From assembly GCA_022819585.1 (NCBI GenBank), contig JAJEGY010000040.1, positions 1 to 42,553 of the forward strand: DNA of 42,553 nucleotides, read 5' to 3'. Position 1 is the stretch's first letter; every line of letters begins with the position of its first letter. This document shows, piece after piece, positions 34,560-42,553 of the stretch. This DNA is from Dehalococcoidia bacterium (GTDB lineage: Bacteria > Chloroflexota > Dehalococcoidia > Lucifugimonadales > Lucifugimonadaceae). The notes beneath the pieces are model-generated. The model was not told the DNA's origin and did not search any database. It was given only the letters and a program-made list of their open reading frames with translations. The translations under genes and the position numbers were made by a program.

Positions 34560-34564
34560 CCGTC

Positions 34565-36781
34565 GTGCCGCCGATCTCCCAAGAACTCCTAGACGAGGTT
34601 GCACTATCCCGCGCCGAATACGAAGCCATCGTCGACCGCCTCGGACGCGAACCCAATCCCCTCGAAATCGGACTCTTCGGAGCCCTGTGGAGCGAACACT
34701 GCGGTTACAAACACACCAAAGCCCTCCTCCGCACTCTCCCCAACACCTCCGACCGACTCCTAGTAGCACCCGGAGCCGAAAACGCCGGAGTAGTCGACAT
34801 CGGTGACGGGTACGCGGTCGCTTTCAAGATCGAATCCCACAACCATCCTTCAGCCGTTGAACCATACGAAGGCGCCGCAACCGGCATCGGCGGAATCGTC
34901 CGAGACATCCTCGCCATGGGCGCACGTCCGATGGCCCTCATGAACTCCCTGCGCTTCGGTCCACCTACCGACGACCGCCAGCGATACCTCCTCAACGGCG
35001 TAGTTTCTGGCATCTCCGGCTACGGAAACTGCATCGGCGTCCCGAACGTCGGCGGGGAGATCGTGTTCGACGACTCCTACGCTGGCAATCCCCTCGTCAA
35101 CGCAATGTGCGTCGGCATCATCAAAGACGCCAAGATAATGTCCGCCAGCGCCGACGCCCCCGGCGACCTCATCATCCTCGTCGGTGCCAAGACCGGCCGC
35201 GATGGCATTCACGGCGCATCCGGCCTCGCATCCCGCACCTTCGAAGAGCAAGCAGAACTCCGCTCAACCGTCCAAGTCGGCAACCCATTCCTCGAAAAAG
35301 TCCTAATCGAGGCATGTCTCGAAGCGATCCAACTCCCCGGCGTAGTCGGGATGCAAGACTGCGGAGCGGCAGGCATCACGAGCGCCGCCGTCGAGATGGC
35401 TGAACGCTCCGAACTCGGCATCAACATCGACGTCGCAAAAGTCCATCGACGCGAAACCGAGATGTCACCCTACGAAGTCATGCTCTCCGAGTCTCAAGAG
35501 CGCATGATCCTAGCCGTAAAACCCGGACACGAATCCCAACTCTTCGACCTCTTCGAAAAGTGGGACCTAGACGCCGAAATTATCGGCACATTCAAACCCG
35601 GCAACCAAGTAGTCATTTCTGAATCCAAAGAACAAATCTCCTCAACCCCCGTCGTAACCCTCACCGACGCTCCCGAATACCAGTTCAACTCACCAAAACC
35701 CAACTGGCTAACCGAACTCCAAAATGCTGACCTATCTGCCCTCCCCGACCTCGACATCACTCCCAGCCAGGCTCTGTTAACTCTCCTAGCATCCCCCAAC
35801 ATCGCCTCGAAACACACCATCTGGCGACAATACGACCACCAAGTCCAAAACAACACCGTCATCGCACCCGGCGGAGACGCCGCCCTCCTCCGCATCCAAG
35901 GCACCAACCGCGCCCTAGCCGTCACCACCGACTGCAACGGACGCCTCGTCTACCTAAACCCGCGAGTCGGAGCCGCAATCGCCGTCGCCGAAGCATGCCG
36001 AAACCTCTCATGCGTCGGAGCCGAACCCGTAGCACTAACCGACGGCCTCAACTTCGGCAATCCCGAAACCCCCGACATCCAGTACCAACTCCAGGAAGCC
36101 GTCGCCGGCATGTCAAAGGCAGCAACCGCATTCAACATCCCCGTAGTAAGCGGCAACGCCAGCCTCTACAACGAATCCCCCGACACCGCCGTCCAACCCA
36201 CCCCAATCATCGGAGCCCTAGGCGTCCTCGAAAACGTCCAGAATCACGCCACATCCGCATTCAAAGACGAAGGCGACACCATAATCCTCATCGGCTCTAA
36301 CACCCCATGGGCCGAGCCCGAAACCCTGGCCGGCAGCGAAGTCCTGTCCATCCTCCATGACACAACCGCAGGCAACCCATCCCTAGACCTAGAGCTAGAA
36401 ACCAAAGTCCAATCCCTAACCCGATCCCTCATCCAACAAGGCATAGCTAAATCCGCCCACGACATCTCCCAAGGCGGCCTAGCAGTAGCAATAGTCGAAT
36501 CCGCCATCCAAGGCAACATCGGCGCAACCATCCAACACCACGATCCCATCACCAACTGGCTCCCAAACCTCTTTGGCGAACCGCAGTCGCGGATCATTCT
36601 CACCTGCAACTCCACAGACACCGACCGCATCCTCCGGACCGCCAAGCAAACCAACACCCCTGCCACACAAGTCGGCGCTGTAGGCGGCGACCAGATCCGC
36701 ATCAACAACCTCATCAACCTCTCCCTCCAGACCGTTGCCGACACCTGGCTAAACGCATTCGAACGAGCCGCATCAGGTTAA
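34565..36781 (+). CDS. purL: phosphoribosylformylglycinamidine synthase, synthetase subunit
   Basis: A 738-residue ATP-dependent ligase making FGAM from FGAR with ammonia from PurQ. It is the short form of PurL, which normally works with separate PurQ and PurS. It begins with GTG. Key motifs are LWSEHCGYKHTK (41-52) and KIESHNHPSAVEPYEGAATG (88-107), plus GGEIVFDDSY and the second AIRS-like half with CRNLSCVGAEPVALTDGLNF. purS was not found in the window. Confidence 0.95.
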   Translation: MPPISQELLDEVALSRAEYEAIVDRLGREPNPLEIGLFGALWSEHCGYKHTKALLRTLPNTSDRLLVAPGAENAGVVDIGDGYAVAFKIESHNHPSAVEPYEGAATGIGGIVRDILAMGARPMALMNSLRFGPPTDDRQRYLLNGVVSGISGYGNCIGVPNVGGEIVFDDSYAGNPLVNAMCVGIIKDAKIMSASADAPGDLIILVGAKTGRDGIHGASGLASRTFEEQAELRSTVQVGNPFLEKVLIEACLEAIQLPGVVGMQDCGAAGITSAAVEMAERSELGINIDVAKVHRRETEMSPYEVMLSESQERMILAVKPGHESQLFDLFEKWDLDAEIIGTFKPGNQVVISESKEQISSTPVVTLTDAPEYQFNSPKPNWLTELQNADLSALPDLDITPSQALLTLLASPNIASKHTIWRQYDHQVQNNTVIAPGGDAALLRIQGTNRALAVTTDCNGRLVYLNPRVGAAIAVAEACRNLSCVGAEPVALTDGLNFGNPETPDIQYQLQEAVAGMSKAATAFNIPVVSGNASLYNESPDTAVQPTPIIGALGVLENVQNHATSAFKDEGDTIILIGSNTPWAEPETLAGSEVLSILHDTTAGNPSLDLELETKVQSLTRSLIQQGIAKSAHDISQGGLAVAIVESAIQGNIGATIQHHDPITNWLPNLFGEPQSRIILTCNSTDTDRILRTAKQTNTPATQVGAVGGDQIRINNLINLSLQTVADTWLNAFERAASG

Positions 36782-36861
36782 CGCGCCCAAGATACGATTT
36801 CCGTCATCTACTAGGCGTAAAATTGAACTTATAGCCCGTCTAGCCACGAACACACTCTCCC

Positions 36862-38166
36862 ATGCCCTCCTACCACGTCTGGACAGTCGGTTGCCAAATG
36901 AATATGTCCGACTCGGAACGGCTAGGCGCGGGCATGACGACCCTCGGACTAGACCACTCTGAAGCCCCCGAAGATGCCGACGTAGTAGTTCTAAACACCT
37001 GCGTAGTCCGACAATCCGCCGAAGACACCGCTACCGGTATGCTCGGCAAACTCAAAAAAGTCAAGGACGAAAATCCCGACCGCATGATCGTCGTCATGGG
37101 ATGCATGGTCGGACCCAACGACTCCGAACTCCGCCGACGCTTCCCTCAAGTCGACCTCTGGGCTCGCCCCCAAGACTTCAACCCAATCCTCGAAACCGTC
37201 GCATTCCGACACAGCATCGAAAACGCCGACCTCGACGGCTGCTTGGCAAACCTCGTTCCAACCGACCCCAAAGTCGCAACCTTCGTCCCCATAACCCACG
37301 GCTGCGATAAGTTCTGCACCTTCTGCATAATCCCATACCGACGTGGCAGAGAAACTAGCCGTCCCCTAACCGAACTCGTCGATGAAGCCAAGATGCTAGT
37401 CCAGCGTGGCGTCAAGGAAATCACCCTCCTAGGCCAAAACGTCGACTCCTACGGCCACGACCTAGACGACCGCAAAGACCTAGCCGATCTCCTAGAAGCA
37501 GTCCAAGAAGTCGACGGCATCGAACGCATCCGCTTCCTGACATCCCACCCAAACGACATGTCGACGCGCATCATACAGTCCATCTCCGACCTCCCCAAAG
37601 TCTGCGAAACCGTGAACCTCCCCTTCCAAGCAGGCGACGACACCGTCCTCGCAAACATGCGCCGGGGCTACACCCGCACCCAGTTCCTAGACAAGATCGA
37701 CGAAATCCGCGTAATCCTAGGCGAAGACGTAACCCTCACCACTGACGTAATCGTAGGCTTCCCCGGAGAGAACGAAGCCCAGTTCGACAACACAATCGAC
37801 ATCGTCGAACGCGTCCGTTTCGACAAAGTCCACTCCGCCGCATACAGCGAACGACCTGGCACCGTCGCCTCTCGCAAACTCCCCGACACCGTGTCCCAAG
37901 CCGAGAAAAAGCGACGACACAACCACCTCGACGCTGTACAATGTGCTATCCAAACAGAGAAGCACGCAAACCTAGTCGGAACTCAAACCGACATCCTTCT
38001 GGAAGGCCGAAAACGAGGCCGGATGTTCGGCAGAAATCGAAACGACAAGATCGTATACATCGACGACGCACATGAAAACTGCGCCGTACGAGTCGGTGAG
38101 ACCGTCACTGTAAACGTCACCGAAGCGTCCCCATGGTCGCTAGTCGGTCAGCCGATTACCAACTGA
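36862..38166 (+). CDS. miaB: tRNA-2-methylthio-N6-dimethylallyladenosine synthase
   Basis: A 434-residue radical-SAM methylthiotransferase that adds the 2-methylthio group to i6A37 of tRNAs. The N-terminal cluster ligands are C11 (VGCQMN), C47 (NTCVVR) and C81 (MGCMVG); the radical-SAM ligands are C148, C152 and C155 (HGCDKFCTFC). A TRAM domain (about 370-434) closes the protein. It needs Fe-S clusters, for which the cysteine desulfurase of this window may supply sulfur. nadA follows 24 bases later. No miaA is seen nearby. Confidence 0.94.
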   Translation: MPSYHVWTVGCQMNMSDSERLGAGMTTLGLDHSEAPEDADVVVLNTCVVRQSAEDTATGMLGKLKKVKDENPDRMIVVMGCMVGPNDSELRRRFPQVDLWARPQDFNPILETVAFRHSIENADLDGCLANLVPTDPKVATFVPITHGCDKFCTFCIIPYRRGRETSRPLTELVDEAKMLVQRGVKEITLLGQNVDSYGHDLDDRKDLADLLEAVQEVDGIERIRFLTSHPNDMSTRIIQSISDLPKVCETVNLPFQAGDDTVLANMRRGYTRTQFLDKIDEIRVILGEDVTLTTDVIVGFPGENEAQFDNTIDIVERVRFDKVHSAAYSERPGTVASRKLPDTVSQAEKKRRHNHLDAVQCAIQTEKHANLVGTQTDILLEGRKRGRMFGRNRNDKIVYIDDAHENCAVRVGETVTVNVTEASPWSLVGQPITN

Positions 38167-38190
38167 TCGGCGGAATCTCGAGGAGGCAAC

Positions 38191-39420
38191 ATGATCTCCC
38201 TAAACACAGCACCCAAGACCATCATACCCATCACCGAACTCGAACAATCCGCCTTCTGTCAAACAGAAGGCAACCTCAGGACAAAAACCTTAGAGGAAGA
38301 GTTCCAGTCCGGCGTCCGATGGCAAAAAGTCCCCATCCGATACCTCAAGATGTCGCCCGAACAGGTAGAGGCCGGCATCAAATACGCACGCAAAGAGATC
38401 GGCACCAAAGCCGTCGTCCTAGGTCACCACTACCAGCGCGAAGACGTCATCCAATACGCCGACTTCCGAGGCGATTCCTACCTCCTGTCAAAGCACGCTG
38501 CCGCAACCGATGAGGCAAAGTGGATCATCTTCTGCGGCGTCCACTTCATGGCCGAAACCGCCGACCTCCTGACCGATGACGACCAGCACGTCGTCCTCCC
38601 GAACATGGCAGCCGGTTGCTCTATGGCGGACATGGCCGCAACCGACGACGTGGAGGACGCATGGGACGATCTCATGGATGTCTTCGGCGAACCCTCCAAC
38701 GGTAAAGCCGAGATCATCCCGATCACCTATATGAACTCCACCGCCGCAATCAAAGCACTCTGTGGACGCAACGGTGGACTCGTTTGCACATCCTCAAACG
38801 CCGACGCCGCATACGACTGGGCACTCGAACGAGGCAAGCGCATCTTCTTCCTCCCCGACCAGCACCTCGGACGAAACACCGGCCTGGCCAAAGGCATCCC
38901 CGCCGAAGACATGGTCGTCTGGAACCCCTTCAAGCCCATGGGCGGACTTACCGAACAGCAGATCCACGACTCCAAGGTCGTCCTCTGGCAAGGCCACTGC
39001 TCCGTACACACCCGCTTCACCGTCAAGCAGATCGAAGACGCCCGACGCGAAGACCCCGACGTCAACGTCGTCGTCCACCCCGAATGCGTCCGCGAGGTAG
39101 TCGACGCCGCCGACTTCAACGGCTCCACCGAGTTCATCCGCAAGACCGTAGAAGGCGCACCTGCTGGCACCTCCTGGGCCATCGGAACCGAAATAAACAT
39201 GGTCAACCGGCTCCGAGACGAAAACCCAGACAAGCGCATCTTCTGCCTTGACCCTGTCGTATGCCCCTGCGCAACCATGTACCGCATCCACCCCGCATAC
39301 GTCCTCTGGGTCCTTGAAGGCATCATGGCAGGCGTAGGCATCAACGTAGTCCAAGTCGACACCGAAACCAAAAAACACGCCTTAGTAGCCCTAGAGCGAA
39401 TGCTAGAAGTCGGCGGATAA
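38191..39420 (+). CDS. nadA: quinolinate synthase
   Basis: A 409-residue Fe-S enzyme that condenses iminoaspartate with dihydroxyacetone phosphate to quinolinate, in NAD synthesis. Start is fixed by GAGGAGG 5 bases before the ATG. Candidate cluster cysteines are C143 (MAAGCSMADM), C270 (QGHCSVHTRF) and C358 or C360 (VVCPCATMYRIHP). LGHHYQREDV and PDQHLGRNT are conserved substrate motifs. The long N-terminal extension (1-60) puts it in the longer NadA class. nadB and nadC are not in the window. Confidence 0.93.
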   Translation: MISLNTAPKTIIPITELEQSAFCQTEGNLRTKTLEEEFQSGVRWQKVPIRYLKMSPEQVEAGIKYARKEIGTKAVVLGHHYQREDVIQYADFRGDSYLLSKHAAATDEAKWIIFCGVHFMAETADLLTDDDQHVVLPNMAAGCSMADMAATDDVEDAWDDLMDVFGEPSNGKAEIIPITYMNSTAAIKALCGRNGGLVCTSSNADAAYDWALERGKRIFFLPDQHLGRNTGLAKGIPAEDMVVWNPFKPMGGLTEQQIHDSKVVLWQGHCSVHTRFTVKQIEDARREDPDVNVVVHPECVREVVDAADFNGSTEFIRKTVEGAPAGTSWAIGTEINMVNRLRDENPDKRIFCLDPVVCPCATMYRIHPAYVLWVLEGIMAGVGINVVQVDTETKKHALVALERMLEVGG

Positions 39421-39437
39421 ACTTACAGCACGACTAC

Positions 39438-39484
39438 ACCCTCTCCTTCAGGAGGGGGCAGGGGGAGGCCCCCGCTTGCGGGGA
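39438..39484. repeat. REP-like palindrome pair between nadA and the ABC genes
   Basis: CTCTCCTTCAGGAGGGGGCA followed by GGGGGAGGCCCCCGCTTGCG. The first palindrome shares its arm with the element inside mutS; the second, CCCCGC/GCGGGG, lies right behind it. It starts about 18 bases past the stop of nadA and may act as a terminator or mRNA stabiliser for it. Confidence 0.75.
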
Positions 39485-39542
39485 ACAAACCATTCTGACA
39501 AAGGAAATCTGCCCTTCTCGGCAGACGACGCTCAGCATATTC

Positions 39543-39588
39543 CCTCTCCCGCTGGGCTGGAGAGGTTCAGGGTAAGGGTGAGGGTGAG
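39543..39588. repeat. REP-like palindrome adjoining the ABC ATPase start
   Basis: Stem CCTCTCC (39543-39549) with GGAGAGG (39559-39565), loop CGCTGGGCT, followed by TTCAGGGTAAGGGTGAGGGT. This is the inverted form of the element at 766-806. Its GGGTGAGGGTGAG tail lies immediately before the ATG at 39592, so the repeat appears to provide the ribosome binding region. Confidence 0.75.
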
Positions 39589-39591
39589 CCG

Positions 39592-40509
39592 ATGACCACC
39601 AACCCCAATCCAGTAATAAAACTGGAAAACCTAACCAAGCACTACGGCGACATAATCGGCATCCAAGACCTCTCCCTCGAAGTTCCCGAGGGAGAGGTCT
39701 TCGGACTCCTAGGCCCAAATGGCGCCGGAAAAACCACCACCATCCGCCTGATCCTCGACTTCATCCGACCCACCTCTGGCAAAGCCTCAGTCTTCGGCCT
39801 ATCCCCTAGATCCGACGGCACCGACATACGCCGCCGCGTCGGATACCTCCCCGGCGACTTCGTAACCTACGACCACATGACCGGCGCAACCGTCACCGAA
39901 TACTTCACTAACCTCCGAGGCTCCGACGCCACCAAACTCGAAGCCCTCTGCGAACGATACCAACTCGACCTCTCACGCAAGATCGGCCAACTCTCCAAAG
40001 GAAACAAACAGAAGATAGGACTCGTACAAGCCTTCATGAACGACCCCGATCTCCTCATCCTCGACGAACCCACCGCCGGACTAGACCCCCTCCTCCAGTA
40101 CGAATTTCAAAAGATGGTCCACGAGGAGAAGGCACAAGGCAAGACCATCTTCATGTCCTCCCACGTCATGTCCGAAGTCGAAGCCACCTGCGACCGGGTA
40201 GGCATCATCCGAGAAGGCGAACTCGTAACCATCGACACCGTCTCCCACCTGACCGAACTATCCCTCTGGACCGCCAAAATCACCTTCACCCAACCCGTCT
40301 CACAATACACCTTCAACAACCTCCCCGGCATAACCATCACCGACCACACCGACAACCAAACCTTCACCCTCTCCATCAGCGGCGAAGGAGCAATGGACAC
40401 CCTAATCAAAACCACCGCACAGACCGCCAACAACAACCCCGTCCAAACCTTCGAAAGCCAACACGCCTCCCTAGAAGACGCATTCTTAAAGCACTACTCC
40501 AGCCAATAA
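39592..40509 (+). CDS. ABC-2 type transporter ATP-binding protein
   Basis: A 305-residue ATPase. Walker A is GPNGAGKT (41-48), signature LSKGNKQK, Walker B LLILDEPTAGLD, and switch His in MSSHVM. A C-terminal extension of about 90 residues, rich in Thr and Asn, follows. It pairs with the permease encoded 16 bases later, forming an ABC-2 exporter of unknown substrate (antibiotic, lipid or other). Similar ATPases act in drug self-resistance, but nothing here shows that. Confidence 0.9.
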   Translation: MTTNPNPVIKLENLTKHYGDIIGIQDLSLEVPEGEVFGLLGPNGAGKTTTIRLILDFIRPTSGKASVFGLSPRSDGTDIRRRVGYLPGDFVTYDHMTGATVTEYFTNLRGSDATKLEALCERYQLDLSRKIGQLSKGNKQKIGLVQAFMNDPDLLILDEPTAGLDPLLQYEFQKMVHEEKAQGKTIFMSSHVMSEVEATCDRVGIIREGELVTIDTVSHLTELSLWTAKITFTQPVSQYTFNNLPGITITDHTDNQTFTLSISGEGAMDTLIKTTAQTANNNPVQTFESQHASLEDAFLKHYSSQ

Positions 40510-40525
40510 CCTGCCCACCTATTTC

Positions 40526-41314
40526 ATGTACTCCAACATCTTCCTAAAAACCATCCGCGACGGCCAACGCTCCACCCTCCTATTCGCCGCCGGACAACTA
40601 GCCATCGGCGCACTCCTCGCTCTCCTCTTCCCCGAAGTCGCTTCCAGCTTCGCAGGCATGATCGAAGACCTCCCCGACTTCATAAAAGCATTCATCGGCA
40701 GCGCCACAGAGTTCGCCACTCCCGAAGGATTCTTCACCGCCGACCCTTACAGCGCCATCGGACTCGTCATCATGTTCGCCTTCTCCATTAACCGAGGCAT
40801 GGGCGCAATCGCCGCCGAAGAACAAGCCCACACCCTCGACCAGCTACTCGGAAACCCCATCACACGCACCCACCTATACCTCCAAAAGAGCCTCGCCCTC
40901 ATCACCGACTGCATCCCTCCCGTCGCCGCATTGGCCATCGGCATCCTAATCGGCGCACTCGTCATGGACTACTCCGTATCCCTCTCCGGACTCCTCCAGA
41001 TGTCCCTCAGCCTCCTGCTCATCTCCTACGCCACCGGCTTCCTCGCCCTCAGCACCGGCGCCGCAACTGGCAGCAAATCCCTATCCATCGCTATCCCCGC
41101 CGCCATCGCCGCACTCGGATACCTCATCCACATCCTAGTCCCCCTCGTCGACTCCCTCTCCAACCTCAAATACATCTCCATCCTCCACTACTACATCGGC
41201 GACAAACCCTTCATAAACGGACTAACCCCCTGGCACGCCGCAGTCCTCCTAGCCATCGCCGCCCTACCCTTCATCGTCGGCCTATACCGCTTCAACAACC
41301 GCGATCTAGCATAG
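40526..41314 (+). CDS. ABC-2 type transporter permease
   Basis: A 262-residue integral membrane protein with about six helices. The N-terminal LKTIRDGQRSTLLF segment and the amphipathic AAEEQAHTLDQLLGNPITRT motif are typical of ABC-2 permeases. It starts 16 bases after the ATPase stop and is presumably co-translated with it. Substrate unknown. A 50-codon ORF follows 20 bases later. Confidence 0.88.
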   Translation: MYSNIFLKTIRDGQRSTLLFAAGQLAIGALLALLFPEVASSFAGMIEDLPDFIKAFIGSATEFATPEGFFTADPYSAIGLVIMFAFSINRGMGAIAAEEQAHTLDQLLGNPITRTHLYLQKSLALITDCIPPVAALAIGILIGALVMDYSVSLSGLLQMSLSLLLISYATGFLALSTGAATGSKSLSIAIPAAIAALGYLIHILVPLVDSLSNLKYISILHYYIGDKPFINGLTPWHAAVLLAIAALPFIVGLYRFNNRDLA

Positions 41315-41334
41315 CCCCCCTGACTATCCCAGCT

Positions 41335-41487
41335 ATGTGCCGACTATCAACCGAACTCCTAGCCACCGCCGGCGGCAGTGGCATCATCGCAACCATCACA
41401 ACCTTTACCAAAATCCACCTGCAAAGAATCAAAGACCTAAAAGCCTTCAACAGAGCCAAAAAACGCAACCCCCAAAACCAAAAGTAA
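41335..41487 (+). CDS. possible 50-residue basic protein downstream of the ABC-2 permease
   Basis: An ATG at 41335 opens a 50-codon frame whose codons end mostly in C or A, as in the adjacent genes, for example repeated ACC, GCC and ATC. The product has a mildly hydrophobic N-terminal half (STELLATAGGSGIIATITT) and a Lys/Arg/Gln-rich end. No Shine-Dalgarno sequence is apparent and I know no family. The codon style and position behind the ABC genes are the only support. Confidence 0.4.
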   Translation: MCRLSTELLATAGGSGIIATITTFTKIHLQRIKDLKAFNRAKKRNPQNQK

Positions 41488-41532
41488 CGCGCATGTAGCG
41501 GCAGGTTTCAAACACCCGCCCCTCAACCTCGC

Positions 41533-41895
41533 TCAGTTGTGTCCGTTGTCACGCCAACTTGTCCTGCCGGCTGGGACTTCTCGAAACTCTCCCGGCCGGA
41601 TATCGTCTATCAACTCGACGATTTGATCTATCCACTGCTGCACCAATGACCATCGCGCGCGCATCAGAACTATCACTGCGAAGTTGCGCCCAGAAAGGTT
41701 CTGTTGGTATTGCATGTTCTGGTCGGTCGTTATTAATACCTCATACCCATGTCGCTCCACTTGGTCCAGCAACACACCATTCTCAAGCCGCTGCCAACCT
41801 CGTTCTGCAGCAGTGTCAATCGTATGCCCAGCCAAATGTCGGCCCAAGGGTACATGTGTAGGTGCCGGCGTACCGTTGTCGAACAAAATCCTCAT
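41533..41895 (-). CDS. DUF5615 PIN-like toxin
   Basis: A 120-residue protein of the DUF5615 family, predicted PIN-like nucleases that act as toxins. It begins MRILFDNGTPAP, with D6 as a likely metal ligand, and contains EVLITTDQNMQYQQNL, where D58 would be a second one; the RNFAVIVLM strand follows. Its ATG overlaps the TGA of the DUF433 gene as ATGA. DUF433 plus DUF5615 is a known predicted type II toxin-antitoxin pairing. It ends near the converging 50-codon ORF. Confidence 0.88.
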   Translation of the reverse strand: MRILFDNGTPAPTHVPLGRHLAGHTIDTAAERGWQRLENGVLLDQVERHGYEVLITTDQNMQYQQNLSGRNFAVIVLMRARWSLVQQWIDQIVELIDDIRPGEFREVPAGRTSWRDNGHN

Positions 41896-42119
41896 CTGGG
41901 CGCTGGCACTTGCAACGATGCCACTTCGTACTCAAGCACCTCAACAACCTGTTCTTTCGTCACGACCGGGAACCAATCGACGAAATCATCAATCGTTGCC
42001 CCTCCAGCAAGGTTGTCGAATAGCGCCGAAATTGGCAATCGAGTGTCTTTGAAAACCCAGGCCCCGCTCATTCGGCCCGGCACACTCTCAACCGCAGAGC
42101 ATTTCGACCAATCTGTCAT
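41892..42119 (-). CDS. DUF433 antitoxin-like protein
   Basis: A 75-residue DUF433 protein with a small helix-turn-helix-like fold. The core reads SGAWVFKDTRLPISALFDNL followed by AGGATIDDFVDWFP. The start is set by an AGGAGGT ribosome binding site 8 bases upstream of the ATG at 42119; a longer frame upstream lacks this. It precedes and overlaps the DUF5615 toxin gene by 4 bases, the order expected for antitoxin then toxin. Confidence 0.88.
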   Translation of the reverse strand: MTDWSKCSAVESVPGRMSGAWVFKDTRLPISALFDNLAGGATIDDFVDWFPVVTKEQVVEVLEYEVASLQVPAPR

Positions 42120-42189
42120 CTTCGCCACCTCCTGTGATGAAAAGACCAACGGGCACCACACCCGCACTTAAACCTAACTTTATCCAACC

Positions 42190-42470
42190 TTCCCAAGTGC
42201 GCCCTCTCTCGCCATTCCTGCGAAAGCAGGAACCCAAGGGTGGCGTGTGGCCGGGTTTCCCCCGCTCGCGGGGGAAATGTCCGAAGGACAAAGAGGGCCA
42301 CCCCCTTTCGCGAAGCGAAGGGGGCGCGGGAGCGAAGCGACAGCGGGGGATGCCCGCCGAGGCAGGAAACCCCAATCAACCACCAACCCAAACACGAAAA
42401 CCACCACCCCATCAACCAAGAACAAACCCCCTCTCCCCATCGGGGGAGAGGGCCGGGGGTGAGGGGGCAC
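42190..42470. repeat. cluster of palindromic repeats
   Basis: Four palindromes follow one another: TTCCTGC/GCAGGAA (42215-42232, loop GAAA), TTTCCCCCG/CGGGGGAAA (42256-42277), CCCCCTTTCGC against GCGAAGGGGG near 42301-42324, and CCCTCTCCCC/GGGGAGAGGG (42429-42452), the last of the same type as the element at 781. Open frames through this region are only products of the repeats, so I call no gene. 42120-42189 shows nothing except the DUF433 ribosome binding site. Confidence 0.7.
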
Positions 42471-42480
42471 AGGCGAAGGC

Positions 42481-42553
<73 letters not shown>

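Noticed and set aside
39592..41314. Antibiotic resistance exporter
   Set aside because: The ABC-2 pair has no feature that indicates a drug substrate; neighbours are housekeeping genes.
42088..42470. Several minus-strand frames of 95-99 codons at the right end
   Set aside because: They are translations of the palindromic repeats (for example PATRHPWVPAFAG) common to such repeats in many genomes.

Overview
The window looks like one piece of a chromosome from an uncultured bacterium, most likely a Chloroflexota of the Dehalococcoidia/SAR202 type. This is inferred from several traits together: a lipoprotein whose mature N-terminus is a run of Val-Glu-Lys repeats, a Gld-type ABC/auxiliary operon in a non-Bacteroidetes codon setting, an LPATG-type surface protein, an enolase-superfamily enzyme, a MoxR/VWA pair, and scattered CCCTCTCCC-type palindromes. 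No rRNA or tRNA gene is recognisable, so the assignment is an inference.

Layout. 1-979: no recognisable gene. The first ~660 bases are GC-rich and full of short perfect hairpins, followed by an AT-rich stretch and a REP-like palindrome. 980-5655: an enolase-superfamily dehydratase-like enzyme (minus), a small membrane-anchored protein (plus), a 51-codon ORF start-stop coupled to mutS, and mutS itself, which carries an in-frame palindromic repeat. 5720-11874: a complete oligopeptide/nickel-type ABC importer (minus), read as permease, permease, ATPase, ATPase, lipoprotein, ending in a strong hairpin. 11988-14183: a membrane-anchored protein of unknown role and a cysteine desulfurase.

14382-18935: a plus-strand operon of ABC ATPase, ABC-2 permease, GldG-like protein and DUF4340-like protein. 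18997-20124: an LPATG-anchored-type surface protein. 20333-25863: a minus-strand operon with tight overlaps: coaE, MoxR-type AAA+ ATPase, CoA-diphosphatase-like Nudix enzyme, and a 1133-residue VWA protein with N-terminal helical repeats. This is the most unusual system in the window.

26001-41487: mostly plus-strand housekeeping genes: selA, rarA, (ltaE on minus), lspA-rluD, gltX, rpsU, a small unknown protein, purQ-purL (no purS seen), miaB, nadA, then an ABC-2 exporter pair preceded by two REP-like palindromes, and a 50-residue ORF. 41533-42119: a DUF433/DUF5615 toxin-antitoxin pair (minus). 42180-42553: a cluster of palindromic repeats ending in a 37-base G run and an unrelated GC-rich tail, most likely a sequencing or assembly artefact.

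Gene starts were moved from the longest open frame where a ribosome binding site, a start/stop overlap or family length favoured an internal start; each case is noted.
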